In this document: one piece after another, positions 1 through 8,632 of the stretch
Layout: the number at the start of each line of letters is the position of its first letter
Numbering within the stretch: the first letter of the stretch is position 1
NCBI RefSeq assembly: GCF_013416325.1
Contig: NZ_JACCGK010000019.1
Location: 16,574 to 80,573 of the forward strand
Origin: Vreelandella sedimenti
GTDB lineage: Bacteria; Pseudomonadota; Gammaproteobacteria; Pseudomonadales; Halomonadaceae
Direction: 5' to 3'
Length of the DNA stretch: 64,000 nucleotides
Translations under genes and position numbers: made by a program
The notes under the pieces: generated by a model
Databases searched by the model: none
Seen by the model: the letters and a program-made list of their open reading frames with translations, nothing else
What the model was told of the DNA's origin: nothing

Positions 1-40
1 GTGGATTAAAGACGCCATTGAGGTGTAAAGGGAGAGTCGC

Positions 41-3000
41 TTGAAAGTGAATAAAGCAGTAAACAAGCGAACGCAGCGTAGCGCGCGTCAAACACCATCA
101 TCGGCTTCTTCTGCGCGCGTTAACGCCGCAAAGGATAAGGCTCGTCGTTTTGGCCTGCGCTTACAAGGCTCCGTGCGCGAAGGCGTAGTGGTGATCCTGC
201 TGGCGCTGTGTGTTTTCTTATTATTAGCACTATTTAGTTACCAGCCCTCTGACCCAGGCTGGTCTTATCAGGGCCCTGAGACAGATGTGGGTAACTGGAT
301 GGGGCAGGTTGGCGCTTGGTTGGCCGATGTTCTCTACTCACTGCTTGGCGCCAGCGCTTTGTGGTGGCCGGGTATGTTCGGCTTTGCCGCCTGGTGGTTG
401 ATTCGCTCACGCCAGGTACGTTTTGAACTCGACCCGGTGGCAATTGCTGTCCATGCGGGTGGCTTAGTGCTACTTATTTTCGGCACTACCATGTTGGGGG
501 CGCTGCACTTTTATAACCCTGAGAGCATGCTGCCCTATGCCTCCGGCGGTATTTTGGGCGAAGGTTTGGTCGGTGCGTTAAGGCCTTTAGTGGGGAGTGG
601 TGGCGTTGGTTTAATCGCTGCGGCGTTAATTTTAAGCGGCTTTCCGCTGTTTAGCGGTATGTCGTGGTTGCAAGTGGCTGATGAGCTCGGCAAGCGTATA
701 TGTCGGCTGGGTAGCTGGTTATCAGCACGTCGCCAAGCGCGTCGTATGCGCGCTGCTCAGCGAGCGGCTGCTCAAGCTGCCAAAACTGCGGCCAAGCCTC
801 AAGTAGCGCCTGAAGCTAAATCTCAAGAAGCGAAGTCTCAAGAAGCTAAATCTGAAGCTGCACCAGCTGGGATAAAGCCTGCGGCAGAGCCAGTAGGCAA
901 AAGCCCAAGTGGCCGCGAACGCCGTGAGCCAGGCTTCTCTGTACCACTTTCCAGTAGTGAGGCGAACAGCTCTTCAAAGAGCAATGCGTCAGAAGCGAGT
1001 CCTTCAAATAGCAACGCAACCACGGATACTTCGATTCCCTGGGAAGCCGCAGCGTTTTCAAGTAATAAGCATGTGCCTGCTAAAACACCTGCGCCTATCT
1101 CTTCGACACCCACCGCGGAGCCGACGGTTTCAGCGCCTGCAGCAGCCCCCTCGGCGCCGCGGGAAAATGCCTTTGTCCAGGCTGAGGTAACGTCAGTAGC
1201 GCCCGAGGCTCAAGCACCTGCGTCAGATGATGAGCCCAAGGAAGCCGAGGCGTCCTTTCCGCTGCGTGCTACTCGTCAAGAAGAGCCCCCGGCGCCTGCC
1301 AGGAGTAACTTCTTTGTCAGCGACGATGCGCCCGCCGAGAAAGAACCTATTCACGACGCGCCCGTTGAACGACGCAGTGAGCCATCACTCACCGCTGATC
1401 CCAGCAGCAGCCAAGCTGAACCGCGTGTTGGTGAGCCACATATCGGTGAAACTGATACTGCCTGGAGCCCTGAGCGCGTCACTGCGCCTGAACCTGCACG
1501 TAAACCTGAACGTGTAGCTGAGGTGGTGCCTGAGCCGGTGTGGGACGATGAAGAGATGGATGATGAGCTGTATGCCCAAGGCCGCGATGGAGGAGCGCAC
1601 TCAACGACTACTCCATCGTCCACGCCAACCCCGGCAGCTCGCCAAGAACCCAGTTTCGCGCCCGAAGAGAGCACACCAGAGGCGGATGAAGGCCCCGCCC
1701 TGTGGACCGTGGAGCATTTGCAGAGCCAGCGGCCTGCTTTTGAAACTCTGGACGAGCCTGAGGGCGACGTGCCGAGCTTGCAGCTGTTGACACCTGCAGA
1801 GCCGTATCAGCCCAATTATAGTGACGAGCAGTTGGCCGATATGGCTGAACTGCTTGAAGTGCGGCTGCGCGAATACGGTGTGAAAGCTGAAGTGGTGGAT
1901 ACCTGGCCTGGGCCAGTGATTACCCGCTTTGAGATCAAGCCCGCCGCGGGCGTCAAAGTGTCTAAAATCAGTAACCTCGCCAAAGACCTGGCGCGCTCTC
2001 TTATGGTTAAAAGCGTGCGAGTGGTCGAGGTTATTCCTGGGCGTCCCACGGTGGGTATTGAAATACCTAATCCCAACCGGGCCATGATTCGCCTACGCGA
2101 AGTTATCGACTCCGACCGTTACCAGCAGGAGACGTCCCCACTTACCATGGCACTAGGCCAAGATATTGGCGGCAGCCCAGTGGTCGCCAACCTGGGCAAG
2201 ATGCCCCACTTGCTAGTAGCCGGTACCACCGGGTCAGGTAAGTCGGTGGGCGTTAACGCCATGCTGATCTCAATGCTGCTTAAAGCGAAGCCCAGTGAAC
2301 TAAAGCTGATCATGGTCGACCCGAAAATGTTGGAGCTGTCGGTATATGACGGCATTCCTCATTTGCTGGCGCCAGTGGTTACCGATATGAAAGAGGCGGC
2401 CAACAGCCTACGCTGGTGCGTGGCCGAGATGGAGCGCCGCTACAAGCTAATGGCGGCCATGGGCGTGCGCAACATCGCGGGCTTCAATGGCCGCTTGGAT
2501 GAAGCGGAGCGCGCCGGTGCCCAAGTGGCAGACCCGCTCTGGGAACCGCAGCCCTGGGAAGTGCATCAGCCGCATCCCGTGCTGGAGAAACTGCCCTACA
2601 TCGTCGTGGTGATCGACGAGTTTGCCGATATGTTTATGATCGTTGGCAAAAAAGTCGAAGAGCTGATTGCGCGCTTGGCGCAAAAGGCGCGTGCCGCAGG
2701 TATCCATTTGATTCTGGCTACCCAGCGCCCCTCGGTGGACGTCGTGACTGGCTTGATCAAAGCCAACATCCCTTCGCGGATGGCGTTTCAGGTCTCATCC
2801 AGAATCGATTCGCGCACCATTTTGGATCAGGGCGGCGCTGAAAGCCTGTTGGGCCACGGTGACATGCTCTATCTACCCGCAGGTTCCGGGCCACCTAACC
2901 GCATCCACGGTGCCTTTGTGGACGACGACGAAGTACACCGCGTGGTCGATGACTGGAAGCGCCGTGGAGCACCCGAGTATATCGAAGAGATTCTTTCTGG

Positions 3001-3265
3001 TGGCGTATCCGCCGATGCCTTAACGGGTCTTGAGGCCGAGGGTGTGGATGGCGACGATGCGGAGCAGGATGCGCTCTACGATGAAGCCGTGCAGTTTGTC
3101 ACTGAAACGCGCAAAGCCTCGATTTCCGCCGTGCAGCGTCGCTTTAAAATTGGCTATAACCGGGCTGCGCGCTTAGTTGAGGCCATGGAGGGCGCCGGTG
3201 TGGTGACCTCTATGGGCTCTAACGGTGCCCGGGAAGTGCTTGCCCCGCCTCCGGTGGGCCACTAA
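41..3265 (+). CDS. ftsK: DNA translocase FtsK
   Basis: FtsK pumps DNA at the division septum and activates XerCD at dif during chromosome segregation. The 1074-residue protein fits the family: an N-terminal membrane part with hydrophobic helices between about residues 45 and 200, a long low-complexity Ala/Pro/Glu/Ser linker (about 235-560, including short AKSQE repeats), and a RecA-like motor. Walker A GTTGSGKS is near residue 728, Walker B VVVIDEFADM near 855-865, and the winged-helix gamma domain that reads KOPS occupies about the last 65 residues. The start is TTG with a GGGAG ribosome site six bases upstream; a GTG two codons later is possible. lolA and rarA follow, the usual gammaproteobacterial order. 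The function is secure; the linker is not conserved in sequence. Confidence 0.97.
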   Translation: MKVNKAVNKRTQRSARQTPSSASSARVNAAKDKARRFGLRLQGSVREGVVVILLALCVFLLLALFSYQPSDPGWSYQGPETDVGNWMGQVGAWLADVLYSLLGASALWWPGMFGFAAWWLIRSRQVRFELDPVAIAVHAGGLVLLIFGTTMLGALHFYNPESMLPYASGGILGEGLVGALRPLVGSGGVGLIAAALILSGFPLFSGMSWLQVADELGKRICRLGSWLSARRQARRMRAAQRAAAQAAKTAAKPQVAPEAKSQEAKSQEAKSEAAPAGIKPAAEPVGKSPSGRERREPGFSVPLSSSEANSSSKSNASEASPSNSNATTDTSIPWEAAAFSSNKHVPAKTPAPISSTPTAEPTVSAPAAAPSAPRENAFVQAEVTSVAPEAQAPASDDEPKEAEASFPLRATRQEEPPAPARSNFFVSDDAPAEKEPIHDAPVERRSEPSLTADPSSSQAEPRVGEPHIGETDTAWSPERVTAPEPARKPERVAEVVPEPVWDDEEMDDELYAQGRDGGAHSTTTPSSTPTPAARQEPSFAPEESTPEADEGPALWTVEHLQSQRPAFETLDEPEGDVPSLQLLTPAEPYQPNYSDEQLADMAELLEVRLREYGVKAEVVDTWPGPVITRFEIKPAAGVKVSKISNLAKDLARSLMVKSVRVVEVIPGRPTVGIEIPNPNRAMIRLREVIDSDRYQQETSPLTMALGQDIGGSPVVANLGKMPHLLVAGTTGSGKSVGVNAMLISMLLKAKPSELKLIMVDPKMLELSVYDGIPHLLAPVVTDMKEAANSLRWCVAEMERRYKLMAAMGVRNIAGFNGRLDEAERAGAQVADPLWEPQPWEVHQPHPVLEKLPYIVVVIDEFADMFMIVGKKVEELIARLAQKARAAGIHLILATQRPSVDVVTGLIKANIPSRMAFQVSSRIDSRTILDQGGAESLLGHGDMLYLPAGSGPPNRIHGAFVDDDEVHRVVDDWKRRGAPEYIEEILSGGVSADALTGLEAEGVDGDDAEQDALYDEAVQFVTETRKASISAVQRRFKIGYNRAARLVEAMEGAGVVTSMGSNGAREVLAPPPVGH

Positions 3266-3306
3266 CCGCTTGATGAAAGCCACAATTATGCAATAAGCGT
3301 GAAAGT

Positions 3307-3337
3307 AGCGCCGTGGGTGAAACCCTGCGGCGTTTTT
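3307..3337 (+). terminator. Rho-independent terminator after ftsK
   Basis: A GC-rich hairpin (GCGCCG...CGGCG, with an inner GGG/CCC pair) is followed directly by TTTTT, 42 bases after the ftsK stop. It separates ftsK from lolA, which then needs its own promoter in the following 120 bases. Confidence 0.75.
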
Positions 3338-3456
3338 CTCGTCTGATTGTTACGTTTCTGAGTTAGCCATGGCCGGTTAAGCCGACCTCACTGCTTGATT
3401 TTTGAGCAATAGTTTTGAGCAACAGTTATCTGGCAACGGTTGCCTAGGGAGATCAT

Positions 3457-4122
3457 ATGCGCGATACGCATACAAAACGTCCGTCATCAATAGGTGCGCC
3501 ACAACTGGCATTTGCGGCTAGCGCCTTGGGGTTAACCTTTGGTGCTCCCGCTTGGGCAGATGATGCTGCCGAGCGTTTGACTGAACGGCTGGATCCGCTT
3601 GAGCGTTATCAAGCGGCTTTTGAGCAGCAAATTCTTGATGGCAGCGGGGAGCGCCTCCAAAGCGCGCGTGGTGAGATGTGGCTGTCTCGCCCCGGTATGC
3701 TGCGTTGGGAAGTGGAAGCGCCTTACTCTCAAACCGTGGTCTCTGACGGCGATGATGTGTATATGTACGATCCCGACCTTGAACAAGTCACCGTTCAAGA
3801 GATGGACGATCGAGTAACCCATACCCCTGCGTTACTGCTGTCGGGAAGCGTGGACGATTTAACCGAAAGCTATGAGGTGTTCTACGAGCAGGACGGGGGA
3901 GAAGATGTCTTTACCCTAGTGCCTATCTCTGCCGATACGCTGTTCGAAGAACTAAGCATGGTGTTCGATGCCGATACGCTAACCGAGCTGTGGATGATGG
4001 ACAGTACCGGCCAGCGCACCGCCATTACCTTTAGCAATATTACCCTCAATGGCGAAATTGCTGCGGACATGTTTGATTTCGAAATTCCCGAAGGCACCGA
4101 TGTTATTCGTGAAGAGCTTTAA
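3457..4122 (+). CDS. lolA: Outer-membrane lipoprotein carrier protein LolA
   Basis: This is the periplasmic chaperone that takes lipoproteins from LolCDE at the inner membrane and passes them to LolB. It has 221 residues with a signal peptide ending near the AWADD region (about residues 15-30), then the LolA beta-barrel fold. Family-typical segments include a WLSRPGMLRWE-like stretch (about residues 73-83), which resembles the F/WRP..FRW core of LolA, and a DVYMYDPDLEQV stretch. The ATG follows an AGGGAG ribosome site. It sits between ftsK and rarA, as in E. coli and Pseudomonas. The length and synteny make the assignment solid. Confidence 0.93.
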   Translation: MRDTHTKRPSSIGAPQLAFAASALGLTFGAPAWADDAAERLTERLDPLERYQAAFEQQILDGSGERLQSARGEMWLSRPGMLRWEVEAPYSQTVVSDGDDVYMYDPDLEQVTVQEMDDRVTHTPALLLSGSVDDLTESYEVFYEQDGGEDVFTLVPISADTLFEELSMVFDADTLTELWMMDSTGQRTAITFSNITLNGEIAADMFDFEIPEGTDVIREEL

Positions 4123-4191
4123 TGCTGAAGGGGGAGTGGTAAAGAGTAAGTGGTAAGTTGTTGATTGGAGATTCGTCGTTAGGTAATAACC

Positions 4192-4215
4192 ATCAGGCGC
4201 CTTAGGGCGCCTGAT
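4192..4215. terminator. Perfect inverted repeat between convergent lolA and rarA
   Basis: A 10-bp perfect inverted repeat (ATCAGGCGCC with its complement, four-base loop) covers the rarA stop codon between two convergent genes. There is no strong T-run on either side, so it may be a weak bidirectional terminator or an RNA-stabilising hairpin. Confidence 0.45.
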
Positions 4216-5536
4216 CTGCTTGCTGGTCAAGATTTTCCCGCCACGCCATGATTTCCCCAAAGCGCTTCTCCTGACCAAAGGCACTTGGCTTGAAGAAGGT
4301 GGCTTTAGGCAGTTCCTCAGGCCAGCAGTCGTGGGCGCTTCCCGCCGGGTAGCCGTCTGGCTCATTGTGGGCATAGCGATAGCCTTCACCATGACCCAAC
4401 TGCTCCATCAGCTTAGTGGGCGCGTTGCGCAGGTACGTCGGCACCTCAACCTGAGGCTGCTGGTGTACGTACTGCTTGGCTTCACTCCAGGCGCGGTCAA
4501 TGCGGTTACTCTTGGGCGCCACTGCTAAATGAATCGCCGCGTGGGCAATTGCCCGCTGGCCTTCGTAATCGCCCAGGCGTAAATAAGCATCCCAGGCGGC
4601 AATCACCAGCGGTAGCGCGCGAGGGTCAGCATTACCGACGTCTTCTGAGGCAATCGCGGTCAGTCTGCGCACTACGTCCAACGGGTCGCCGCCGCCCTGC
4701 ATAAAGCGGGCCATATACAGCAATGCCGCGTTGGGGCGTGAAGAGCGTATCGACTTATGAATGGCCGAAAGTAGGTCGTAATAAGCGTCACCCTGCTTAT
4801 CGAAGGCGCTGGCCTGGTGGCCGATCACATCGGCGAGCACCTCTTTATGCAGCACTTCGCCGTTCGCTTCCTCAGTAGCGAAATCGCAGGCGGTTTCCAG
4901 TAATCCCAGCGCCCGCCGTGCGTCGCCAGCGCTAGCGTGGGCCAGAGCGTTTAATACTTCGTCATCAACCTGAATGTCACGCTTGCCCAGCCCACGTTCT
5001 ACGTCGCTGAGTGCCTGGCGCATCACCGTGATCAGTTCCTCATGGGTAAGCGATTTCAGCACATACACCCGCGCACGGGATAGCAACGCCGAGTTGACTT
5101 CGAAGGAGGGATTTTCGGTGGTGGCACCAATCAGCGTTAACAGGCCCGACTCCACGTGGGGCAATAATGCGTCCTGTTGGCTCTTGTTGAGGCGATGAAT
5201 CTCATCTAAAAAGAGGATAACCGTGGAGGACATCTGTTGGGCCCGCTCTACCACAGCGCGAATCTCTTTTACTCCGGCCATCACCGCGCTGAGGTGCTCC
5301 AGATGGGCCTGGGAGGCCCGGGCCAACAGCTCTGCCAGCGTGGTTTTGCCAACCCCTGGCGGCCCCCACAAAATCATTGAGCGCACTACGCCTGACTCCA
5401 CCATACGACGTAGAGGTTTATCTGGCCCCACCAGCGCTTGCTGGCCCACGTAATCGTCCAATTGGCGTGGCCGCATACGAAAGGCTAACGGAGCATCGTC
5501 AGCCGGTGTCGCCTGAGCGCTATCAAAAAGATCCAT
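4202..5536 (-). CDS. rarA: Replication-associated recombination protein RarA (MgsA), AAA+ ATPase
   Basis: RarA is a clamp-loader-like AAA+ ATPase that acts at stalled replication forks. The protein has 444 residues, the family's usual length. Walker A GPPGVGKTTL is at about residues 58-67, Walker B with LFLDEIHRL at about 108-116, and a sensor-1 GATTENPSFE segment follows. The C-terminal part (from about residue 180) contains the oligomerisation region with SAIHKSIRSS and GGDPLDVVRRL. It converges on lolA, and its stop lies inside the inverted repeat at 4192-4215. Identity is clear from motifs and synteny. Confidence 0.96.
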   Translation of the reverse strand: MDLFDSAQATPADDAPLAFRMRPRQLDDYVGQQALVGPDKPLRRMVESGVVRSMILWGPPGVGKTTLAELLARASQAHLEHLSAVMAGVKEIRAVVERAQQMSSTVILFLDEIHRLNKSQQDALLPHVESGLLTLIGATTENPSFEVNSALLSRARVYVLKSLTHEELITVMRQALSDVERGLGKRDIQVDDEVLNALAHASAGDARRALGLLETACDFATEEANGEVLHKEVLADVIGHQASAFDKQGDAYYDLLSAIHKSIRSSRPNAALLYMARFMQGGGDPLDVVRRLTAIASEDVGNADPRALPLVIAAWDAYLRLGDYEGQRAIAHAAIHLAVAPKSNRIDRAWSEAKQYVHQQPQVEVPTYLRNAPTKLMEQLGHGEGYRYAHNEPDGYPAGSAHDCWPEELPKATFFKPSAFGQEKRFGEIMAWRENLDQQADQAP

Positions 5537-5834
5537 GTAAGCTTCCGTTATAAATCAGTACGTTGAGCAACAAATTGCCAACAAGTATAGGTGGTAAACC
5601 GCGCTTTAGAGAACTACCTTAGGCGTAACCTATCAGAAAGATACACTTGCTAGGATAGCTTGAGAGGGGCATTGTTTATGATAACTGTTGTTGATAACCC
5701 CCGTTAGTTACGACACGCTCAGGTTACGATATGTTTTAGCGATAAAACATGTTTGTTACCACGCGCTTATTATCGCATGCCGTCAATCACTCAGGCTCGA
5801 CGGTAGGCATGACACAATAAAAGGAGACAGTTCG

Positions 5835-6380
5835 ATGTTAAACCAACTGCGTCTAGATCATGCCAACATGGCGAGACTACTCCATGTGCTGCAGCTTAAG
5901 CATAAAACTCTTGCCCAGGGTGAGCGGCCCAACTTCCAGCTTATGCGCGAGGTCGTCGACTATATTTTGTCCTATATGGATGGTTTTGCAGCACCCCTAG
6001 AGCGGGTCTGCGTGGAGCGATTGCAAACCCAGGCCCCAGAGCACATTGCCCTTACTGAGCAGATGGCGAATGACTATCGTGAGCTAAAGCCGCGCTTACA
6101 GCGCCTCTCCAACGACATTGACATGGTGTTAATGGATAACATCATTCCGATGGATCGCTTTGCCGATGACTTAAAAGATTATTTGGAAGCGCATCGTGCC
6201 TATTTGCGTCACGAACGCGAGGGCCTGTTCCCGCTGATTGATCAGCACTTTAGCCAGGAAGATATGGATGAGCTGCGTCAGGCGCTCCCAGAAGGCGCTG
6301 AGAAAGAGCTGGAACGTCTACAGGACGCTTATCCCGAGCTATACGCTGAACTGCGTGGTGCTGACGTACCTGTGATATAG
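5835..6380 (+). CDS. Hemerythrin HHE-domain protein
   Basis: A 181-residue all-alpha protein of the hemerythrin/HHE cation-binding family. It begins with an LRLDHANMARLL helix and has a later HRAYLRHEREGLFPL helix, the paired His/Glu pattern that holds a non-haem di-iron centre. The physiological role is not readable from the sequence; relatives sense or bind oxygen, NO or iron. The start was set at ATG 5835 because an AAAGGAGA ribosome site lies just before it; a longer reading frame from 5688 has no ribosome site and a non-conserved N-terminus. It is monocistronic: a terminator follows at 6421 and rarA is divergent upstream. Confidence 0.8.
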   Translation: MLNQLRLDHANMARLLHVLQLKHKTLAQGERPNFQLMREVVDYILSYMDGFAAPLERVCVERLQTQAPEHIALTEQMANDYRELKPRLQRLSNDIDMVLMDNIIPMDRFADDLKDYLEAHRAYLRHEREGLFPLIDQHFSQEDMDELRQALPEGAEKELERLQDAYPELYAELRGADVPVI

Positions 6381-6420
6381 CGCTAGCGGACAAGTGGCCG
6401 CTACGGTCATCAATAAAATG

Positions 6421-6455
6421 ACGGAGCATGCTAAAATAGCGGCTCCGTTTTTTTT
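6421..6455 (+). terminator. Rho-independent terminator after the hemerythrin gene
   Basis: A 7-bp stem ACGGAGC/GCTCCGT with a 14-base loop is followed by eight T residues. It ends the hemerythrin transcript just before murI. The loop contains an AT-rich stretch (GCTAAAAT) that might serve as a -10 element for murI; that part is inference. Confidence 0.8.
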
Positions 6456-6481
6456 CAGGCAGAGCCATGATAGGCAGAGTC

Positions 6482-7303
6482 ATGAAAGGCCCCGTGTTAA
6501 TTTTTGATTCCGGTGTCGGCGGCCTGTCGGTGGCGCAGTCGCTGCGCCAATACTACCCTGATGCTGCCCTGTGCTATGCCTGCGACAACGCTTGGTTGCC
6601 CTATGGCCTACGCGAAGATGCAGCCCTGACCGACCGCATTGTGGCGGTATGTCGTTCCGCTGTGGAAGCGTGCCAGCCGAGTGTTTTGGTTGTCGCCTGC
6701 AATACCGCGAGTACTCTGGCGCTGGAAAATTTGCGCGAGCAGTTAGCAATCCCTGTCGTGGGCACCGTACCTGCTATCAAACCTGCCGCAGCGATTAGCC
6801 AGACACGCCATATTGGGCTGTTAGCCACCAAGGCCACGGTAGGGCGACCCTACACCCAACGCTTGATTGATAGTTTTGCCAGCGACTGTGTGATTACTCG
6901 CGTCGCCGCTGATGCCTTGGTCGTTGAGGCGGAAGCGTACTTGGCAGGTATCACGCCCGATATTGACCGAATACAGACGGCGCTGGCGCCGTTATGGCAC
7001 GCCGTCGCACCTCCGTCGTCTACTCCTTCTTTAACACCTGACCATCAGGCGCTAGATACCGTCGTACTGGGCTGCACTCATTTCCCGCTGCTCAAGCCTT
7101 GGCTGACGCAGCTTGCCCCCGTGCCGCTACATTGGGTCGACTCCGGCGATGCGATTGCCCGCCGGGTTGCGCAAGTAGTCGATGAGCTAAATAGCGATCA
7201 GCACGACGGCCGCTGCTTTACCACCACCTCAGCAGCTAACCTGACCGCTGGCTTGGCCCGCTACGGATTTGATGCGCCCCAGTTGCTTAACGTGGGCGCC
7301 TGA
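6482..7303 (+). CDS. murI: Glutamate racemase
   Basis: This enzyme interconverts L- and D-glutamate for peptidoglycan in the cytoplasm. Diagnostic motifs are present: N-terminal IFDSGVGGLSV, CDNAWLPYG, the first catalytic cysteine in VVACNTAS and the second in VLGCTHFPLL. ATG 6482 gives the family-like N-terminus MKGPVLIFDSG; an in-frame ATG at 6467 adds five residues and is also possible, since both have the same weak GGCAGAG element upstream. About 273 residues, normal for MurI. It is followed after 46 bases by trmA. Confidence 0.94.
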   Translation: MKGPVLIFDSGVGGLSVAQSLRQYYPDAALCYACDNAWLPYGLREDAALTDRIVAVCRSAVEACQPSVLVVACNTASTLALENLREQLAIPVVGTVPAIKPAAAISQTRHIGLLATKATVGRPYTQRLIDSFASDCVITRVAADALVVEAEAYLAGITPDIDRIQTALAPLWHAVAPPSSTPSLTPDHQALDTVVLGCTHFPLLKPWLTQLAPVPLHWVDSGDAIARRVAQVVDELNSDQHDGRCFTTTSAANLTAGLARYGFDAPQLLNVGA

Positions 7304-7349
7304 ACACTATTGACCGCTACTATTTCTAATCGGATTCAAAGGAGCAGCC

Positions 7350-8474
7350 TTGGCTATCCCCGTTGTAGAACCTGAACGCTACGCTGAGCAGCTAGCCGCC
7401 AAACGCGACTACCTGGAACGTACCTTTGCTGCTTTTCAGCCACCGGTGTTAGAGGTGTTTGAATCGCCGCCAGGCTATTACCGTCAGCGCTGCGAGTTTC
7501 GCATATGGCACGAAGAGGACGATCTCTTTTACGCCATGTTCGAGGTAGACCCTGAGAACCCGAAGAACAAGCGGGTGATTCGGTTAGATCAGTACGCAGT
7601 CGCCAGTGAGCGAATCAATCAACTGATGCCGCAGTTACGCGAAGCGTGCCTTCGCTGTGATGAGCTGCGTCGGCGGCTGTTTCAGGTAGAGTTTCTAACC
7701 ACGCTGTCAGGTGAGGCGCTGGTAACACTTATTTACCACCGCCCATTAGGCGATGAGTGGGAGCGCGAAGCCCGCGCTCTTGAGGCTGAGCTGGGTATTA
7801 TGATTATTGGCCGCTCCCGCAAGCAGCGCATCGTACTTACCCGAGACCACGTATGGGAGCGGCTAGAGGTGGATGGCCACACGCTGCACTACCAGCAGGT
7901 CGAAAACAGCTTTACTCAACCCAATGCACATATCTGCCAGAAAATGCTCAGCTGGGGGCGCGAAGTCACCGCGGGCCAGCAGGAGAATAACGCGAAGAAA
8001 GATCTGGTCGAACTCTATTGCGGTAATGGCAATTTCACCATTGCCCTGGCGGAGAACTTCCGCCGCGTGCTGGCCACAGAAATTTCCCGCACGTCAGTGG
8101 CTAGCGCTAACGTGAACCTGGAAGCCAATGGGGTAACGAACGCGCAGATTGGTCGTATGTCAGCGGAGGAGTTTTCGCTGGCGCTGAAGGGCGATAAAGC
8201 CGGGCGTCGCGTGGCGGAAATGGCGCTGGAAGAGTACGATTTTTCCACCGTACTGGTCGACCCGCCCCGTGCTGGTTTAGACGAGCAGAGCTGTGAACAA
8301 CTCAGCGAGTACGCTCAGATCGTCTATATTTCATGCAACCCAGCCACGTTAGCTGAAAACTTGACCATACTGACCAACACCCATGAGATAGAGCGCTTTG
8401 CGCTATTTGACCAGTTTCCGTTTACCGACCACTGTGAATGTGGAGTGCTGTTGAAGCGGCGGGTGGCCGAGTAA
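7350..8474 (+). CDS. trmA: tRNA (uracil-5-)-methyltransferase TrmA
   Basis: TrmA makes m5U54 in the T-loop of tRNAs with S-adenosylmethionine. The 374-residue protein shows the RNA m5U methyltransferase pattern: PGYYRQRCEFRIWHE near residues 40-55, the SAM site ELYCGNGNFTI (about 220-230), VDPPRAGL (about 303-310) and the catalytic-cysteine motif YISCNPATL (about 325-333). No N-terminal TRAM domain is seen, which fits TrmA rather than RlmD or RlmC. The TTG start is chosen because AAAGGAGC lies six to eight bases upstream and the N-terminus matches the family. Confidence 0.94.
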   Translation: MAIPVVEPERYAEQLAAKRDYLERTFAAFQPPVLEVFESPPGYYRQRCEFRIWHEEDDLFYAMFEVDPENPKNKRVIRLDQYAVASERINQLMPQLREACLRCDELRRRLFQVEFLTTLSGEALVTLIYHRPLGDEWEREARALEAELGIMIIGRSRKQRIVLTRDHVWERLEVDGHTLHYQQVENSFTQPNAHICQKMLSWGREVTAGQQENNAKKDLVELYCGNGNFTIALAENFRRVLATEISRTSVASANVNLEANGVTNAQIGRMSAEEFSLALKGDKAGRRVAEMALEEYDFSTVLVDPPRAGLDEQSCEQLSEYAQIVYISCNPATLAENLTILTNTHEIERFALFDQFPFTDHCECGVLLKRRVAE

Positions 8475-8632
8475 GCATACGACCTAATGCGTAAACGGTA
8501 TGTGCCATGAACAACACGTCAGGTGATTAGGGCCGCGACGATAGGTAGCGTAAGCTAGCCGTTATGTTGGCCTAAAGGCCTATTGTCCTTCGTTTTTTGG
8601 CCGTTTAATGGCCTAGGCAGTCGAGGTGATGG

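Noticed and set aside
5688..5834. N-terminal extension of the hemerythrin gene by 49 codons
   Set aside because: The extension lacks conservation and a ribosome site, while ATG 5835 has AAAGGAGA upstream.
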